The position numbers and the translations under genes were made by a program. Shown here piece after piece: positions 51,801 to 56,491 of a stretch of DNA of 64,000 bases. The notes beneath the pieces were generated by a model. The model was not told where the DNA came from. It ran no database searches and was given only the letters and a program-made list of their open reading frames with translations. Where the stretch lies: the NCBI GenBank assembly GCA_947175665.1, contig CAMWNR010000001.1, positions 1 through 64,000 of the forward strand, in the 5' to 3' direction. The stretch comes from an uncultured Porphyromonadaceae bacterium. Lineage in GTDB: Bacteria > Bacteroidota > Bacteroidia > Bacteroidales > Muribaculaceae. Each line of letters begins with the position of its first letter. Position 1 is the stretch's first letter.

Positions 51801-53501
51801 CGCACGCTTGCATGCATTCGCAATCACCGAACGTGTCAATCCCGATGCCGGATTAAGTCCAAACTCAATCATCATCTCAGCCATCGCTCCGGTAAATTCA
51901 CCTACATTATGCTCGTGTGAATACTGATACTCCTGTGCGGTCATCTGATTAAATACCCATGAACTGACGGCATCCTGCTCTTCCTCAGTCAATCTCCCGC
52001 CATCTTTGGCTTTATTCAGAATCGGACCGATTCCGGTCTTGTAATCAATATACTCGGGGATACCCAAGAAATTTGTTACAGTTTCCTTCAATGCGCCCCC
52101 CATGCCGCGGAAAAATCTCTCCCCGGCAGACGCATCTTTATCTTGCTTTACGCTGTTAATATGACTTTGTGCTTTCTCTAACTGACCCAGAGATGTCCAC
52201 ATGGCTTTCAGATCGGGATCTGACTCCAATAGATGTTGGAAGTAAGGATTGTTGGTAAGTTCCTCGAAATTGTCAAGATCAATATTTTCATCAATCTTTT
52301 GCAATCCTGTCTTTTTCCTATATTCTTCTGGAAGAGAGAGATTCCTTGCGGCAACAAGAATATCCCTTTTATGACTCTCAATCTGACGTTGAAGTTCGGT
52401 TTCACGATATTCACGTTCTACCTCTTCAACCTTATTCCAGAAGTCAGCCTCATAGTATTCCTCACTTTCAGCAGTAGATGGGTACTTCTCCTTTTCAGCG
52501 CGTATCCGTTTACGCGCCTCCTCCAAGATGGCTCCCTCATAGGTAGATGTATCAAACTTTCGCTCACCTTTTACCACAACCTCTGACAGATTGAACGGAT
52601 CTATAGACGTACCTGCGTATGCTACTCCACCCTTAGCGCGATAAGCATCATCAGGATTATCAAGTACATAAACCGCGTCAGAATTTAGTCTATGTTTATA
52701 TGGGTCAGAGAGATCATAGAATGAGAAACGTGCCGGGTCACTAAGCGGTGTCGCTTTAATAGAGTCTGTTTTATTAAGATTACTTAATTCATTACTCACC
52801 GTTTTGCTACCACTTGTGCGGAAACTATTCCCCTCATCATCAGTATATTCTGCGCCCTCTTTTACCGCTTTTCTCGGATCATATTCTACGTCTGTCTCCG
52901 AAAGGTTTCCTTTTCCCGCTTCCAAATTGTAATCGGCAACAGTAATCTTTCGGCCACCTTTAAGAGTAAGCCAAGTATTGTTATTCTCATACTCTTCAGC
53001 CGCCTTTTTTTGCTCTTTTCTGTATTTCTTCTCCGCCTGCTTTGCTTTTGCAATATCAATATCAAATTGAATAGACTCCGCGCTCTCTTTGGGAGATTCA
53101 GGTGCTGATACGTAATTATTAGTATTAGTGGCACTATTCGATGCAAACGCCTGAGGAGGAGCATCTGAAGATTGAGCCGGTGCCTGTGCAGATTGAACCT
53201 GATCTTGCTCTACTTGTTGGTTAGCGACAGTATTAGCACTCACCGGAGCCGATAACTCGGTCTGCTGAGGTTGAGGGGTGGCAGTAGGCATGATTGCAGG
53301 TGATGCTTGAGGGGCAAAAAGAGTATTGAAATCATCCATACTCCCCAATTCAAGCCCTATTCCTTTACCTTTCTCATAGTACCACTGTCGGTCCTCCTCA
53401 TTAGCAAGAGAATGTGTAAACTCTTGCTCAGTTCCTATATTATATCCTTTGGCTTTCAGATTATCATATAGCCATTTAATATCATCACTTTGGGTTGCCA
53501 T
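33897..53501 (-). CDS. giant polyvalent protein, 6,534 residues
   Basis: One uninterrupted ORF of 19.6 kb. Domains by eye: N-terminal virion-protein part with hydrophobic helices (about 545-620); DdrB/ParB-like domain (about 1255-1500; VVLSGNNRTMSGDLAA); PBECR-like nuclease (about 1735-1830; HIEARHGEQI); inorganic-pyrophosphatase-like domain (about 1895-2060; GDPLDVFIS, DEHKVMLGF); zinc ribbon (CPVCGKAG..CPQC, about 2070); adenine methyltransferase (about 3157-3470; LEGSAGIGN, then NVPF for the NPPF motif); SNF2 helicase (about 3980-4640; HEVGTGKT, DEAHEYKH, RNGRAMRQGN); zincin (about 5150; HEGMGHDGLR); second barnase/MuF-like domain (about 5410-5520; LPTMLSEPIFVF); and a LPD38-like C-terminus with VNFNKKG, FWNAAVQGA and a membrane helix near 6187. 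The methyltransferase-helicase pair is DarB-like. It lies between portal and ejection-like genes, so virion delivery and anti-defence roles are likely. Confidence 0.85.
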   Translation of the reverse strand: MATQSDDIKWLYDNLKAKGYNIGTEQEFTHSLANEEDRQWYYEKGKGIGLELGSMDDFNTLFAPQASPAIMPTATPQPQQTELSAPVSANTVANQQVEQDQVQSAQAPAQSSDAPPQAFASNSATNTNNYVSAPESPKESAESIQFDIDIAKAKQAEKKYRKEQKKAAEEYENNNTWLTLKGGRKITVADYNLEAGKGNLSETDVEYDPRKAVKEGAEYTDDEGNSFRTSGSKTVSNELSNLNKTDSIKATPLSDPARFSFYDLSDPYKHRLNSDAVYVLDNPDDAYRAKGGVAYAGTSIDPFNLSEVVVKGERKFDTSTYEGAILEEARKRIRAEKEKYPSTAESEEYYEADFWNKVEEVEREYRETELQRQIESHKRDILVAARNLSLPEEYRKKTGLQKIDENIDLDNFEELTNNPYFQHLLESDPDLKAMWTSLGQLEKAQSHINSVKQDKDASAGERFFRGMGGALKETVTNFLGIPEYIDYKTGIGPILNKAKDGGRLTEEEQDAVSSWVFNQMTAQEYQYSHEHNVGEFTGAMAEMMIEFGLNPASGLTRSVIANACKRAGVTGFRALLRTSPNLLSKLKILGKAGGALLGEAATLSATTQLAKNLNEAERRQVSLTEDNNGNVIVDKGESAGQAYGKTFTNSVLSDMLFLTHTGFGGRLLEKVPKVKEALTTAVKNNPFNDPIDALVKIKGAEAIKLITGEIGGASEMDPTLKDFLDPEKNLELVVGILAAEYCTGGAVRQVNRGVRRGKLNLYLKVAEEERNQKIANYDELFDSNVDTRDLWSNIVNTLNEGSNDEVIKTAQNLAWAIRNEDKFGASANDPLVNAARGLNEFQRAALFDVIRADMGRRGLRDRIDVEYYGKTFYDSQNGAEAGAEVEPAQVITDPEHLFSPFAKSERDVVEEYVQSERSGATESYTQEDATPSQADNALTEEGGSDIVERMHEAEEIFEDAFGAEAEYYRFHLNDNPRELLNDPELTEDQREAVRHYIQVNEELTKALNAESVPNIAENATENRELVTESVPNSVNPVENVQQTALSRIPVDEETQEPRFTAVDPETAWDGLVEAMDGETNALPIAQQMIEDANKKFEALNKKPPTPAKPKLAGKAGPMAMRAEQKRVKEANAKAQTEYQQALADAQAEAQAWSNILSVYTNRTAELRRQQEEARRQRDAEAHDAAVAQFEEQQRIKAEKQAEQERVGVHAVNPKIKEKWDTANKIEGNPDAITLPDGSSIRGRYVLTEAGAASASHDVNNAYEPTEGFPIDENGQSVNDRDYLRDKDAQRIVEQMADAYDNRALQTPVIVSQDGVVLSGNNRTMSGDLAARQGTDKAYVDYLREFGQKYGFTSEQVAGMNNPRLVFVPDEALPYDATTFSRFNAQEMKSQSKPEAAVKLGKIVPDNVFNNIVNDINRYDRLADYYADEKAVAHALGALMQTGVINDKQMPEMRTGTALSAAGKELIENTLIGKVFQTSPDAVRQIISMPTLRQSIVMGLNEIANNRTLARNGYDVSEELSRAVDLVTRAKTAMPDVYTEGMPVSPFGRMQGLFDDEYGDSRVTDATTLLLADLLNSGKPSDLRKVLATYNNEASQSASGQMDLFTGKIATKEEILTNVNSNFNNGTAKEKQQLVDAAIAARKQRAAGLQERGGSEGVEQVEYAGERSEASASGGRIAGNAGGDSQRAGDLAEAEEDLTYLLSDEVDENGRQFVLTSNGELEFGSIHDIDGLESAPILLSEGLITNKATKDGYGLVHIEARHGEQIRGLGYKSVLEFIETVASNYNTIRKGIVRDGKQTYMLQLTDSHNNTLMVELANDGSYYTINTAGAFKMSYGRNREIVYDRHTTPKQPAEVAEESPESEQNGTHDSASMHSSTQVSNDKDNALSGNKQGNGAESSLSERIAEAEKDVNLSPTEAQKRAGNYKKGHVQVGSFDITIENPAGSTRKGVDANGKAWSTTMANSYGYIKGTQSADGDPLDVFISSDIDGWNGRKVFVVDQFNPDGTFDEHKVMLGFNDKDEAFDAYLSNYEDGWEKGRRLEITESNVEDFEKWTGSAKRKIKPFSEYAGLKTVCPVCGKAGIPNYHSHDVVCPQCNSDLSVFRQIDQLPDNQSPEVLANIEKMEREILGKSDKHDTAEAFTITPTKYEGKHKTSDVWLVKFNRELTVEEKAALNTFVRGQLTEGKKTSRGWFDRKQGGYMMRSEEAARKLGEMIGNDEAVADAQPLSREDIKHAVKSVEKTAPKPANRVTVEDITGVKDTGLEQKETAVPNSDQKPATTSEDKPASKGKFKVTDEMKAQEAELRELLGIGDDEGSTDTYFRDPDELTHAQKRKVFSLGVDYAFNFLDNGITSFPDFAKGVVGRLGSKVKPFIKSWYEGAKRVPGYGGEGYTETAEVDRFDIENFDKPSPDAIRDAAMRVAERKARKAAEQAEKELITERNEKRKKDDKQREADTEAIGEKADTIAGKAESLAETSEDERELNQVSDEIDDTIDQINDQLALLGYYEADLDSPEHEVYGLRRSAEKKAVKDAVKLAKQLVDDLGIEIDKVAGKTTEQMQKSRGKNDTAVRANITQVGGDITVDLPYPDGRNLHISIGLSPTHERGVEPNRRGGAWEGDNYEVDRIMFRFGDSHNHFLPTDVTYGKMLGEIQRAAKWGQPKKHEVPKTEKAWPDAKDTEAVSKWLDENSEAIWKGVDAIMVDASQDENLLNTYHADNPADVRELVIGEYIDKWISERMTEMMNEHPATVKAWFDYGQRGLIADVVDERMAKVVAEEAAKAKAEETHNGYRRGDEVLWDRNGTGKWEKQVIKDFDEYGNPILDSFGTNWISEVGDWERIKPADGIFGEAKRVATEAHAERAKQRRVDNQGNPVDGNGKLILEEVKSVGEITDEDFMNPARNVALPKLPDVVSTAIGAEGRLAIIKKNIFEKNRDTHKDLTADDSRRILNEVLYNPHLYGQNQKKGRPYNWILVHLADKNSSVILEVNPTKDYLEIVNWHYLNGRQLEQKKRQAEREGGRILTLSENNVVGDTSQGLSSGGKVTKKDSKKQIKPEQQVGDLFSGLFDEPISDEKKTDVQPRSGTAERERGHEPQPNEPLGESQRNEVKPTDGGGMVGRDNNNPQSNATRGTGVSEQSKKQLEPLPEAERKNVRNNHAERGVDYAPKGEDARIKANIEAIELAKRLLDAGETATPEQMVILRKFSGWGGLGKAFNDNGYNPTSKRLRELLGEDGYNDAVMSRNSAYYTPAPVINALWDVARALGFKGGNVLEGSAGIGNILGLMPIDISDRSNIHAIEIDSTTGGILSLLYPDAKVDIQGFERTKVRNNSVDLAITNVPFVTGLHVMDDTGDKDISKKFRNIHDFCIAKNIRKLREGGLGIFITSSGTMDNSKELRCWITNEGNADVIGAFRMHNKTFGGTGATSDIIVVRKRVNGKPSANAIDVADVIGVRVVDYDTGETRNVKGQKIPIIKPYSMTYNKYFAEHPENMAGEMLFNFERGETRFPTSRALFPSANKPQEQMLSEWAARFADMKEEAPSTSVEEEVTRINEKLGEGVKEGSMVLNSQGELCMARMGEAVAIMSPQAAKGKPQRTDNERLRMFQDKKVKGHTKAQCFEDYTAIKKALSDVLEYQSTKEDNAGLEPLLKELNRAFDTFTKKYGNLHKNPAISFLRNDVDFSSIMALETYSERGDKKGNKVVKVGKTDIFNRRVIETEKEPHPTTIKDGILASLYKSGGIDVDYISDALGKSAEEVKQEIVKSGLGYENPSTGAMEVSYRYLSGNVRDKLHIAQENNEDGRYDANIAALEKVIPMTIPAHLIEFALGSSWIEPKLYEDFVYDKTGIRVKLTNVGGTWFMKTPWSTFNEKNRAMAVSSKMCDKTIMGHELIEAAITNKQITVSKQVKNWDGTTETITDKAATAECSTKIDEIRSEFKDWARERMHADAEMSARIEETYNEQFNNYVPMSIPDEFVPQHFGGQVTELHGKPFALRPHQGRAVVRGTTEPILLAHEVGTGKTYTLITTAMEMRRLGTARKPMIVVQNATVGQFVESAMEIYPNAKVLTIEEADRTAEGRKNFYAKIKYNDWDMIVVPQSVFERIPDSPEREMAYTQDIIEEKMKVLEAMREADDDGRSMIVRQAKKELEEQRDRLAELTEAIEGKKKKRDEKKEATTRQNAEVRAMEMLDREVDDVENFDDMGIDAILVDEAHEYKHLGFATAMQRGVKGVDPSFSKKSQGVYLKTQAVMERNHGRNVVFATGTPISNTAAEIWTFMRYLMPADQMKAYDIFYFDDFVRNFGNLAQMVEFKTNGKFAEVSRFAGYVNLPELVRIWSGVADTVLTSEAGGVSDKIPEMEGGKPTDIYLPQTRALRSVMKYVKAEMERYENMTGKEKKENSHIPLTMYGIAKAAAVDARLVISDAEDDPNSKTNATVREILRSLKESAKYKGTLAIFSDNYQNKRSGFNLYEEIRNKLIAEGVPAEQIVVIKSGMTVKKKLDIFDKVNAGEIRVILGSTFTLGTGVNIQERLHTLIHVDAPNRPMDYTQRNGRAMRQGNLHKDMGIPVRIIRFGVEDSLDVTAYQRLKTKGAIADSIMNGSKMMQNSMENRVLEEEEDTFGDMTAQLSGSEYAILKNQAEREVRNLTAKQKGHDIDQIYVHNQLPKVEGFIKGAQRRIEIETKNLEIIGKHFPDGTLKKITIGKLSFDSVEGMEDFFKEQNAKMNEAAETIREGAENWTSRLTINIDGLPFEVTTTVTREVDKIGQGTLSFEPERKVTYSCEALGIKDRTVKGNRIKNVMQEIAERIVTGAESRELLSRGKNQLAHYSEDYRQLQARNGKEFEHKQQLAEAKERLAKYEELMKKELEEKEAKYAEMDKAVDAATDVTFDDDDEETEKSMLRDSEDMTDGERLLAIRALEPIEVKRNELSKAELFAEYRGLPDVEKDGDIVQFLRTAFGKNYKEGGLFAQVVPQLDNLLETSVLAYSEKDSLGGTQRPDGTEHKPHPNVIRFDNYVNKALVGGKEYYVRMTVQKTWDNTTGLHSCFVSNVDVYEKTAKEGTDSAILRRPNDFYDGIVDAKLQQFFERASSELQKKEMEERVNEMSERLNTPVRILRTPEEIKVYARNSREANAKGITRINGNRATEIAILLPNNADLADVENTFLHEGMGHDGLRLLFPTKELLDNALDELYSVSTDAIKADIEARAKRMYDAEVDRIFREKQAAHENVADANANYHTDMAKAHLEANAKREQMKRDATEEYGANVAGKVGEKGFEKMTAEEQTFWGKLKGLLQQAFDNLLRGLKIPKMRKWTDKQWAYIYHKAYKMKKANGRMSVIDEAEDITMRRNTGYDDAMLSESAKAEEANYRFNRQLNHYMNGNMTTQEYIEVGKPLGIMKMFLSDMPIVVRQRVLRKASETKHNIELSQLQNLPTMLSEPIFVFQRDAKTLGVLTELIDRDGKNVCVAIELNRSIQSGARILEVNDIRSIHGRDAANIVLPIVHNNTLRYADKEKGLAWLSSASSNYQQEIASQDLDFATKVIKTFENPKYDGDEEVRFRDGADYVERVPVMARAMYEKQLQSSMYQFTEAMQDSMRGLMEFYKAVESQGAKRVIEDVASFENAYIAENLMSSKSHAEMEEYEHRIMRPLLDIAARMSENKRGRQELLDYMMAKHGLERNAYMRNEAIANGEESERDFAGLCGLTGEQDWQDAETAAQQIVDDYEAAHSADITEFWSAVNKATKTSLKKVYDCGLLSKEQYEKIRDMYDYYIPLRGFDEKTSDDVYGYLTTKGGAFSRPIKKAEGRKSKADDPLATIAYMAQNSIIQGNRNVMKQKFLTYVQNHPSDLASVNRLWLVHDETKDIWKPTFADVDENMTPDEIDKAVMDFEQRMEALSQSEPDKYKRGRDAIGIPYRLVDGNIKEHQVLVKRNGESYVITINGNPRAAQAVNGLTNPDNDLNGAIGKVFNIAQTVNRQLSQLYTTRSPDFVVANFIRDLIYSNTMVHVKESKDYANGFHLNHAKVNPIRMVKLLHLYDTNRLDMHNPIHRMFYEFMHWGGETGYTMQRDLEKEKKLVAQLMKEARRGKLNPKRIFNLICNMLDLVNRGVENSARFAAFITSRESGREVQRSVYDAKEISVNFNKKGAGSKFMDAKGQTVVGKVAGFTSGLGRSFYVFWNAAVQGASNYFKAFKKHPGRAIMASTAMMLIGYVIAVLSDNGDDEDKNGYYNVPKYTRRSNLMFRCFNNSWLTIPLSVEFRGFYGLGELAYGVTSGREEYSDVELAKEIGSQLSQILPIDFMEGGGGLHAFVPSAFKPLVESATNTSWTGLPIYKETPFNKDMPEWTKAYPRTNAQLIDLSKWTNEASGGNDYKAGWANFNPAQLEYLLNGYFGGYSNVINKMVKTGEMMLGERDYDPNSILLVNRLVKMGDERTAEKKVNSDFFKYLEEYKRTHSLLRKYEDEADLGSDKYRIFLNALKHSRDGARHDVMDEYIADYNWLNRAVKDPDITDDDRAMYEDDMRRLKREVVSLMKVAHDSVQVNRLREQFAEDYTQQ
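44093..44302 (-). CDS. overprinted small ORF inside the giant gene (69 aa)
   Basis: In the +1 frame relative to the giant ORF, ATG 44302 opens a 69-residue protein (MKRKLTYNLAPALPSEKEDT, then KLSQLTEEEWLDVITTILSL, then PQEAQEYLNSLKSS). It has balanced composition, amphipathic helices and a clean start, unlike the other alternative-frame ORFs, which are Arg/Ser/Pro-rich noise. Over the same bases the giant frame encodes a featureless linker (DGGGMVGRDNNNPQSNATRG). This looks like a real nested gene, or a former free gene absorbed in another frame. No ribosome-binding or promoter signal is obvious. Confidence 0.5.
   Translation of the reverse strand: MKRKLTYNLAPALPSEKEDTNLNRMNRWERASGMKLSQLTEEEWLDVITTILSLTPQEAQEYLNSLKSS
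48410..48631 (-). CDS. overprinted small ORF inside the giant gene (73 aa)
   Basis: Also in the +1 frame relative to the giant ORF. ATG 48631 (MELQKRNSNLSMQPSQQGSS), or the inner ATG twelve codons on, leads to a native-looking segment PGYKSVEEAREWNKLNMLAN followed by AVKRVRAEEELPEMPEEIAN and a basic end (VIWRRPKKI). The giant frame here is a Gly/Ala/Ser/Glu linker (YAGERSEASASGGRIAGNAG). The bases before ATG 48631 are AT-rich (AAATTCAAATTTTAATA on the minus strand), which suits Bacteroidetes translation starts. This is the second such case in one gene, so chance is less likely. Confidence 0.5.
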   Translation of the reverse strand: MELQKRNSNLSMQPSQQGSSVPPGYKSVEEAREWNKLNMLANAVKRVRAEEELPEMPEEIANAPVIWRRPKKI

Positions 53502-53507
53502 ATCCTG

Positions 53508-54701
53508 TTATCTTCTTGTCGGTGGTTTACTATTATTATTTTTCCTTTTGTGCGGAGCAGTCATCTCTCTATTTTTCTGCTCCACTCTTCGCTCCACTTC
53601 CGAGGCTAAGTCCTCTACACTTCTGTTTACTTTCACTTTAACTATTGCCGGTTTACCGACTCTATCTTTCCCTATTTTATCCTGATCTTTCTGCAATGGT
53701 ATGCCCAGATCTTTTGCATACCTCGTTACAGCCTTTTTATAAGCATTAGAATCATTATAGCGCTTACCCATAAAGACTACTCCTTTATTCCATTTCTCCT
53801 GCGCCGAAGCATAAGAGTTGGCGGCCGATGCATTTGAAGCATTTGTTTGTGCACCCTTTTTCATTAGGTCGGCTTCTTGCTGTAATGGCTCATATTCCGA
53901 CCGTGTTTTGGCAATATTCGCTTCATGTTGGGCTTTATCGGTTTTGAATTCCTGCTCACTCTGTTTGGAACCCTGCATAGCCTCATCCCACTTAAAGCGC
54001 TGATTATCCTGATCGGCTTTATTGCGAGCAATTTTCATCCTCTCCTGCTGCTCTTTCAGTTCTCGCAGGGTCTTGGCACGTTCATTCTCAGCATCACCAA
54101 GACCGATTGCAAACCTCAAATGCTCGTCACGCAACTTTTCCCGATCGGCTTTTGCTTTATCAATCCATTGGTTTGTTGCTTTCAACAGACTCTCATTCTC
54201 GTGATCATACATATTTGGGGCATACTTCGTAGTAAACCACAAGTTCGACATCGCTCTCAAACCATCGCTTACAGCACCAATGATCCTCTTGGATTTTTCC
54301 AATTTCTCGCGCTTGGCACGTGTTTCATCATCCTCCGGTTCAGGCAATGATTTCCAATATTTCCTCCAAGCCGCAATCTTGCGATCAGTCCCCGCCACAG
54401 CATCATTATACTCCTGCTGTTCGGGAGAAACGGCAGGAATGACCTGCTCAACATCGGTGGAGGCCGCAGGCGGCTCACTCTTAGGTGGATTTGCAACATT
54501 GACTACACCACGCTCTACGACCTCACGCGCATTCTTGGGGTTGTCGGGCGCGCCTTGCATAGTCGCATTATCATAACCGATGTTTTCAACGCCGGTAGGC
54601 TCTTCGGGCGCAGGAGGAGCTGGGGGAGCGGTAGACACCTCCTCCTGCCCGAATTGATAAGGCTGTGGTCCGAAAGTGTATTCTTTGTTCTTTTCTGCCA
54701 T
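53508..54701 (-). CDS. putative internal virion protein, coiled-coil
   Basis: A 397-residue protein. It has a Pro/Glu/Ala-rich N-terminus (about 1-95; STAPPAPPAPEEPTGVENIG), a conserved-looking segment (SDGLRAMSNLWFTTKYAPNM) and long charged coiled coils (about 170-275; ENERAKTLRELKEQQERMKI). The C-terminus is basic (HKRKNNNSKPPTRR). Proteins of this layout lie next to portal and ejection genes in Bacteroidetes podophages and are thought to be packed within the head. It precedes the giant ORF by 6 bases, so the two are translated from one message. Confidence 0.6.
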   Translation of the reverse strand: MAEKNKEYTFGPQPYQFGQEEVSTAPPAPPAPEEPTGVENIGYDNATMQGAPDNPKNAREVVERGVVNVANPPKSEPPAASTDVEQVIPAVSPEQQEYNDAVAGTDRKIAAWRKYWKSLPEPEDDETRAKREKLEKSKRIIGAVSDGLRAMSNLWFTTKYAPNMYDHENESLLKATNQWIDKAKADREKLRDEHLRFAIGLGDAENERAKTLRELKEQQERMKIARNKADQDNQRFKWDEAMQGSKQSEQEFKTDKAQHEANIAKTRSEYEPLQQEADLMKKGAQTNASNASAANSYASAQEKWNKGVVFMGKRYNDSNAYKKAVTRYAKDLGIPLQKDQDKIGKDRVGKPAIVKVKVNRSVEDLASEVERRVEQKNREMTAPHKRKNNNSKPPTRR

Positions 54702-54713
54702 GAGGGTTAAGGA

Positions 54714-55205
54714 TTAGAATGCGCCTGCCATCCCTGCACCTGCCTGCGCAACACCTTGCACGGCAGAACTGATAGCCTGCGCTTTGTTGATTTCAAGATT
54801 ATTGAGTGAATCGTTGATTTGAGCGTCTTTCTGCTGATAGGTCTGCTCAATTTGGTCTTTGCGCGCCTCGGCATTAACGGCAATACGCGAAGTCGCCTCA
54901 GCGAGTGCTTCATTGTTAGCGGCTTTGGCGGCTGCAACACTCTCTTCAGTACCACCCATGACAGCCTGCGCTCCAGCGGCTTGGCGGTTGCGGTTCTTTA
55001 TAGACTCTTCGGTCTTGGTAAGGATACGTTGAGCATCTGCGCGCTGTGTGGCGTCCTCGTTGTATCGGCGGTCATACCAATCTTGATTTGCCTGCTTTTG
55101 ATCCTCCAAATTATTCTTTACTTTCTTCATGGCTTTACTTGCCGAAATACCCCCGAAGATACTCCCGACAGCCGACAATCCTGCGCCTATTAAACTTCCT
55201 ATCAT
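54714..55205 (-). CDS. putative DNA-ejection (pilot) protein
   Basis: A 163-residue protein with a Gly/Ala-rich hydrophobic opening (MIGSLIGAGLSAVGSIFGGI), a long charged coiled coil (about 25-145) and a second hydrophobic glycine-rich end (VQGVAQAGAGMAGAF). The pattern of hydrophobic ends joined by a helix resembles phage pilot and gp14-type ejection proteins, which insert in the host membrane. It is the first gene of the operon that continues with the coiled-coil protein, the giant ORF and the portal. Confidence 0.65.
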   Translation of the reverse strand: MIGSLIGAGLSAVGSIFGGISASKAMKKVKNNLEDQKQANQDWYDRRYNEDATQRADAQRILTKTEESIKNRNRQAAGAQAVMGGTEESVAAAKAANNEALAEATSRIAVNAEARKDQIEQTYQQKDAQINDSLNNLEINKAQAISSAVQGVAQAGAGMAGAF

Positions 55206-55230
55206 GGTTGCTATTTTTCAAAAGTTATAA

Positions 55231-55260
55231 TTTGGTCGCTAATTTACGGAGGTATCTTTG
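55231..55260 (+). promoter_or_regulatory. full Bacteroidetes promoter before the TerS-like gene
   Basis: TTTG (55231-55234), an 18-base spacer and TATCTTTG (55253-55260) form a textbook match. Transcription should start about 5 bases on, leaving a ~20-base leader to ATG 55285. It lies in the gap between divergent genes. Confidence 0.75.
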
Positions 55261-55284
55261 CACTAAACTTTTAAGTATTGTGTT

Positions 55285-55695
55285 ATGGCAAAAGGCAAGA
55301 AAACAGGAGGGCGCACCAAAGGCACGCCCAACAAAGAAAACCCATTGAAAGGGTATCTTCGTGCTCATAGCCTTTCATACTTTGAGCCGAAGCCACAGAT
55401 TGATCTTGACGGCAACCCACGCAGGATTGATTTCACTGACAAAGAGGGTATGATTCTTTCTACAATCGTTTTGGCGAACACTGACGGCACTCCGCGCGTC
55501 ATGTCAGACTTTGACGTAGATATACTTACAATGCAGCCAAACGAGCGTGTAAATGCTGAATTACGCCTGCTTGAGTTCCATACTCCGAAGATGAAAGCCG
55601 TTGAGGTGGATATGGATATGCGCGCCTCAGTCGTTACTATTGAGGACCGGTTGCGCGAACTCTGCGGAGAAGCTGACGAGGGAGAAGATAATTGA
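55285..55695 (+). CDS. small-terminase-like protein
   Basis: A 136-residue protein. The basic N-terminus KKTGGRTKGTPNKENP is the pattern found at the start of many small terminase subunits and related phage DNA-binding proteins. The core (GMILSTIVLANTDGTPRVMS, then LLEFHTPKMKAVEVDMD) and the acidic C-terminus (EDRLRELCGEADEGEDN) fit the family's length. It is a single-gene unit between a strong promoter and a terminator, far from terL in the window, although on a circular or concatemeric genome it precedes the early genes. It competes with the 29,321 gene for the TerS role. Confidence 0.6.
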   Translation: MAKGKKTGGRTKGTPNKENPLKGYLRAHSLSYFEPKPQIDLDGNPRRIDFTDKEGMILSTIVLANTDGTPRVMSDFDVDILTMQPNERVNAELRLLEFHTPKMKAVEVDMDMRASVVTIEDRLRELCGEADEGEDN

Positions 55696-55781
55696 CGCAC
55701 CCGGCATTTCTAATTCATCTACTTTTAGACATGCCGGTTCTCAAATTCATTGTCATTAAGGATTGATTACTCATAAACCAA

Positions 55782-55811
55782 AAGCGAACCGTCCGTGAGG
55801 ATAGTTCGCTT
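55782..55811 (+). terminator. terminator after the TerS-like gene
   Basis: AAGCGAAC / GTTCGCTT is a perfect 8-bp stem with a 14-base loop, followed by AAATTTTA. It lies about 85 bases past the stop at 55,695 and is probably the last functional phage signal before the junction region. Confidence 0.7.
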
Positions 55812-55930
55812 AAATTTTACAATTCATTTAGCCAAAAACTACTATTATCAAATTATATTTAAACCATAAATTAAATTAATCGACTTCTTGTTTTTTTCAA
55901 TAAAAAAAACGATTAAAATTCTTCTAAAAA

Positions 55931-56194
55931 AACCAAACTAAAACCAAACCAAAACCAAAATGAAACCAAACATTAACCACCTCGTAACCTAATGTAGATG
56001 TAGATGTAGATAAGGATGTAGATGTAGATGTAGATGTAAAAAATATAAGACATATATTTTTTATTCCGTAGACGGAAAAAAGAAACGACTTTTTTCCTTC
56101 GACGACTATTAAAAATTTTTTTGAATAATTTTTTACGTTCCAACCAATGACTTCACAAATCCAAATTTTCAAAAAGAAAACGTCACAGGCATAG
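55931..56194 (+). pseudogene. decayed coding remnant with Val-Asp repeats
   Basis: One reading frame gives protein-like text broken by stops: NQTKTKPKPK, then after two stops NVDVDVDKDVDVDVDV, KNIRHIFFIP, stop, TEKRNDFFPSTTIKNFFE, stop, FFTFQPMTSQIQIFKKKTSQ. The repetitive acidic linker followed by a charged region is the kind seen in Bacteroidetes DnaD/Lin1244-like replication proteins, but that identity is a guess. It lies just beyond the phage terminator and may be a relic of another mobile element. It could also be non-coding repeat DNA that happens to read well. Confidence 0.3.
55994..56037. repeat. GTAGAT hexamer repeat
   Basis: Seven GTAGAT hexamers in two runs (three copies and four copies) are separated by a short AAGGAT interruption. 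On the plus strand they read Val-Asp repeats; on the minus strand Ser-Thr. The tract lies in the AT-rich junction between phage and host genes. Confidence 0.85.
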
Positions 56195-56345
56195 CCCTGA
56201 AAAAGTCAGGTGTAACAGGTAGGGGAGGGAATGGATCATAAAAAACCAACCATCGTTTAAAATTGGGTTACACAAACAGCAAAAATAGGTACTCAAACAT
56301 TATCAAACTGATAATCAACTCTTAATATAGTTTATAGTGGAATCC

Positions 56346-56378
56346 GAGTGGGATGTTGCGTTTCGCGACATCCCACTC
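56346..56378. terminator. very strong hairpin in the junction region
   Basis: GAGTGGGATGT / ACATCCCACTC, an 11-bp perfect stem, continues after single mismatches into GCG/CGC around a TTT loop, then TCATTTTC follows. It is the strongest hairpin in the junction. No intact gene ends next to it, so it may terminate whatever ran here before decay, or mark an element end. Confidence 0.6.
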
Positions 56379-56491
56379 TCATTTTCAGCAATTTATGTTT
56401 TGTAATTATTTGTAATTTAACATTTTACACATAAAATCAATAACGCAATAGCAAGAAATAAATCGCAAATATCCGAATCCAAACGAAGCGA

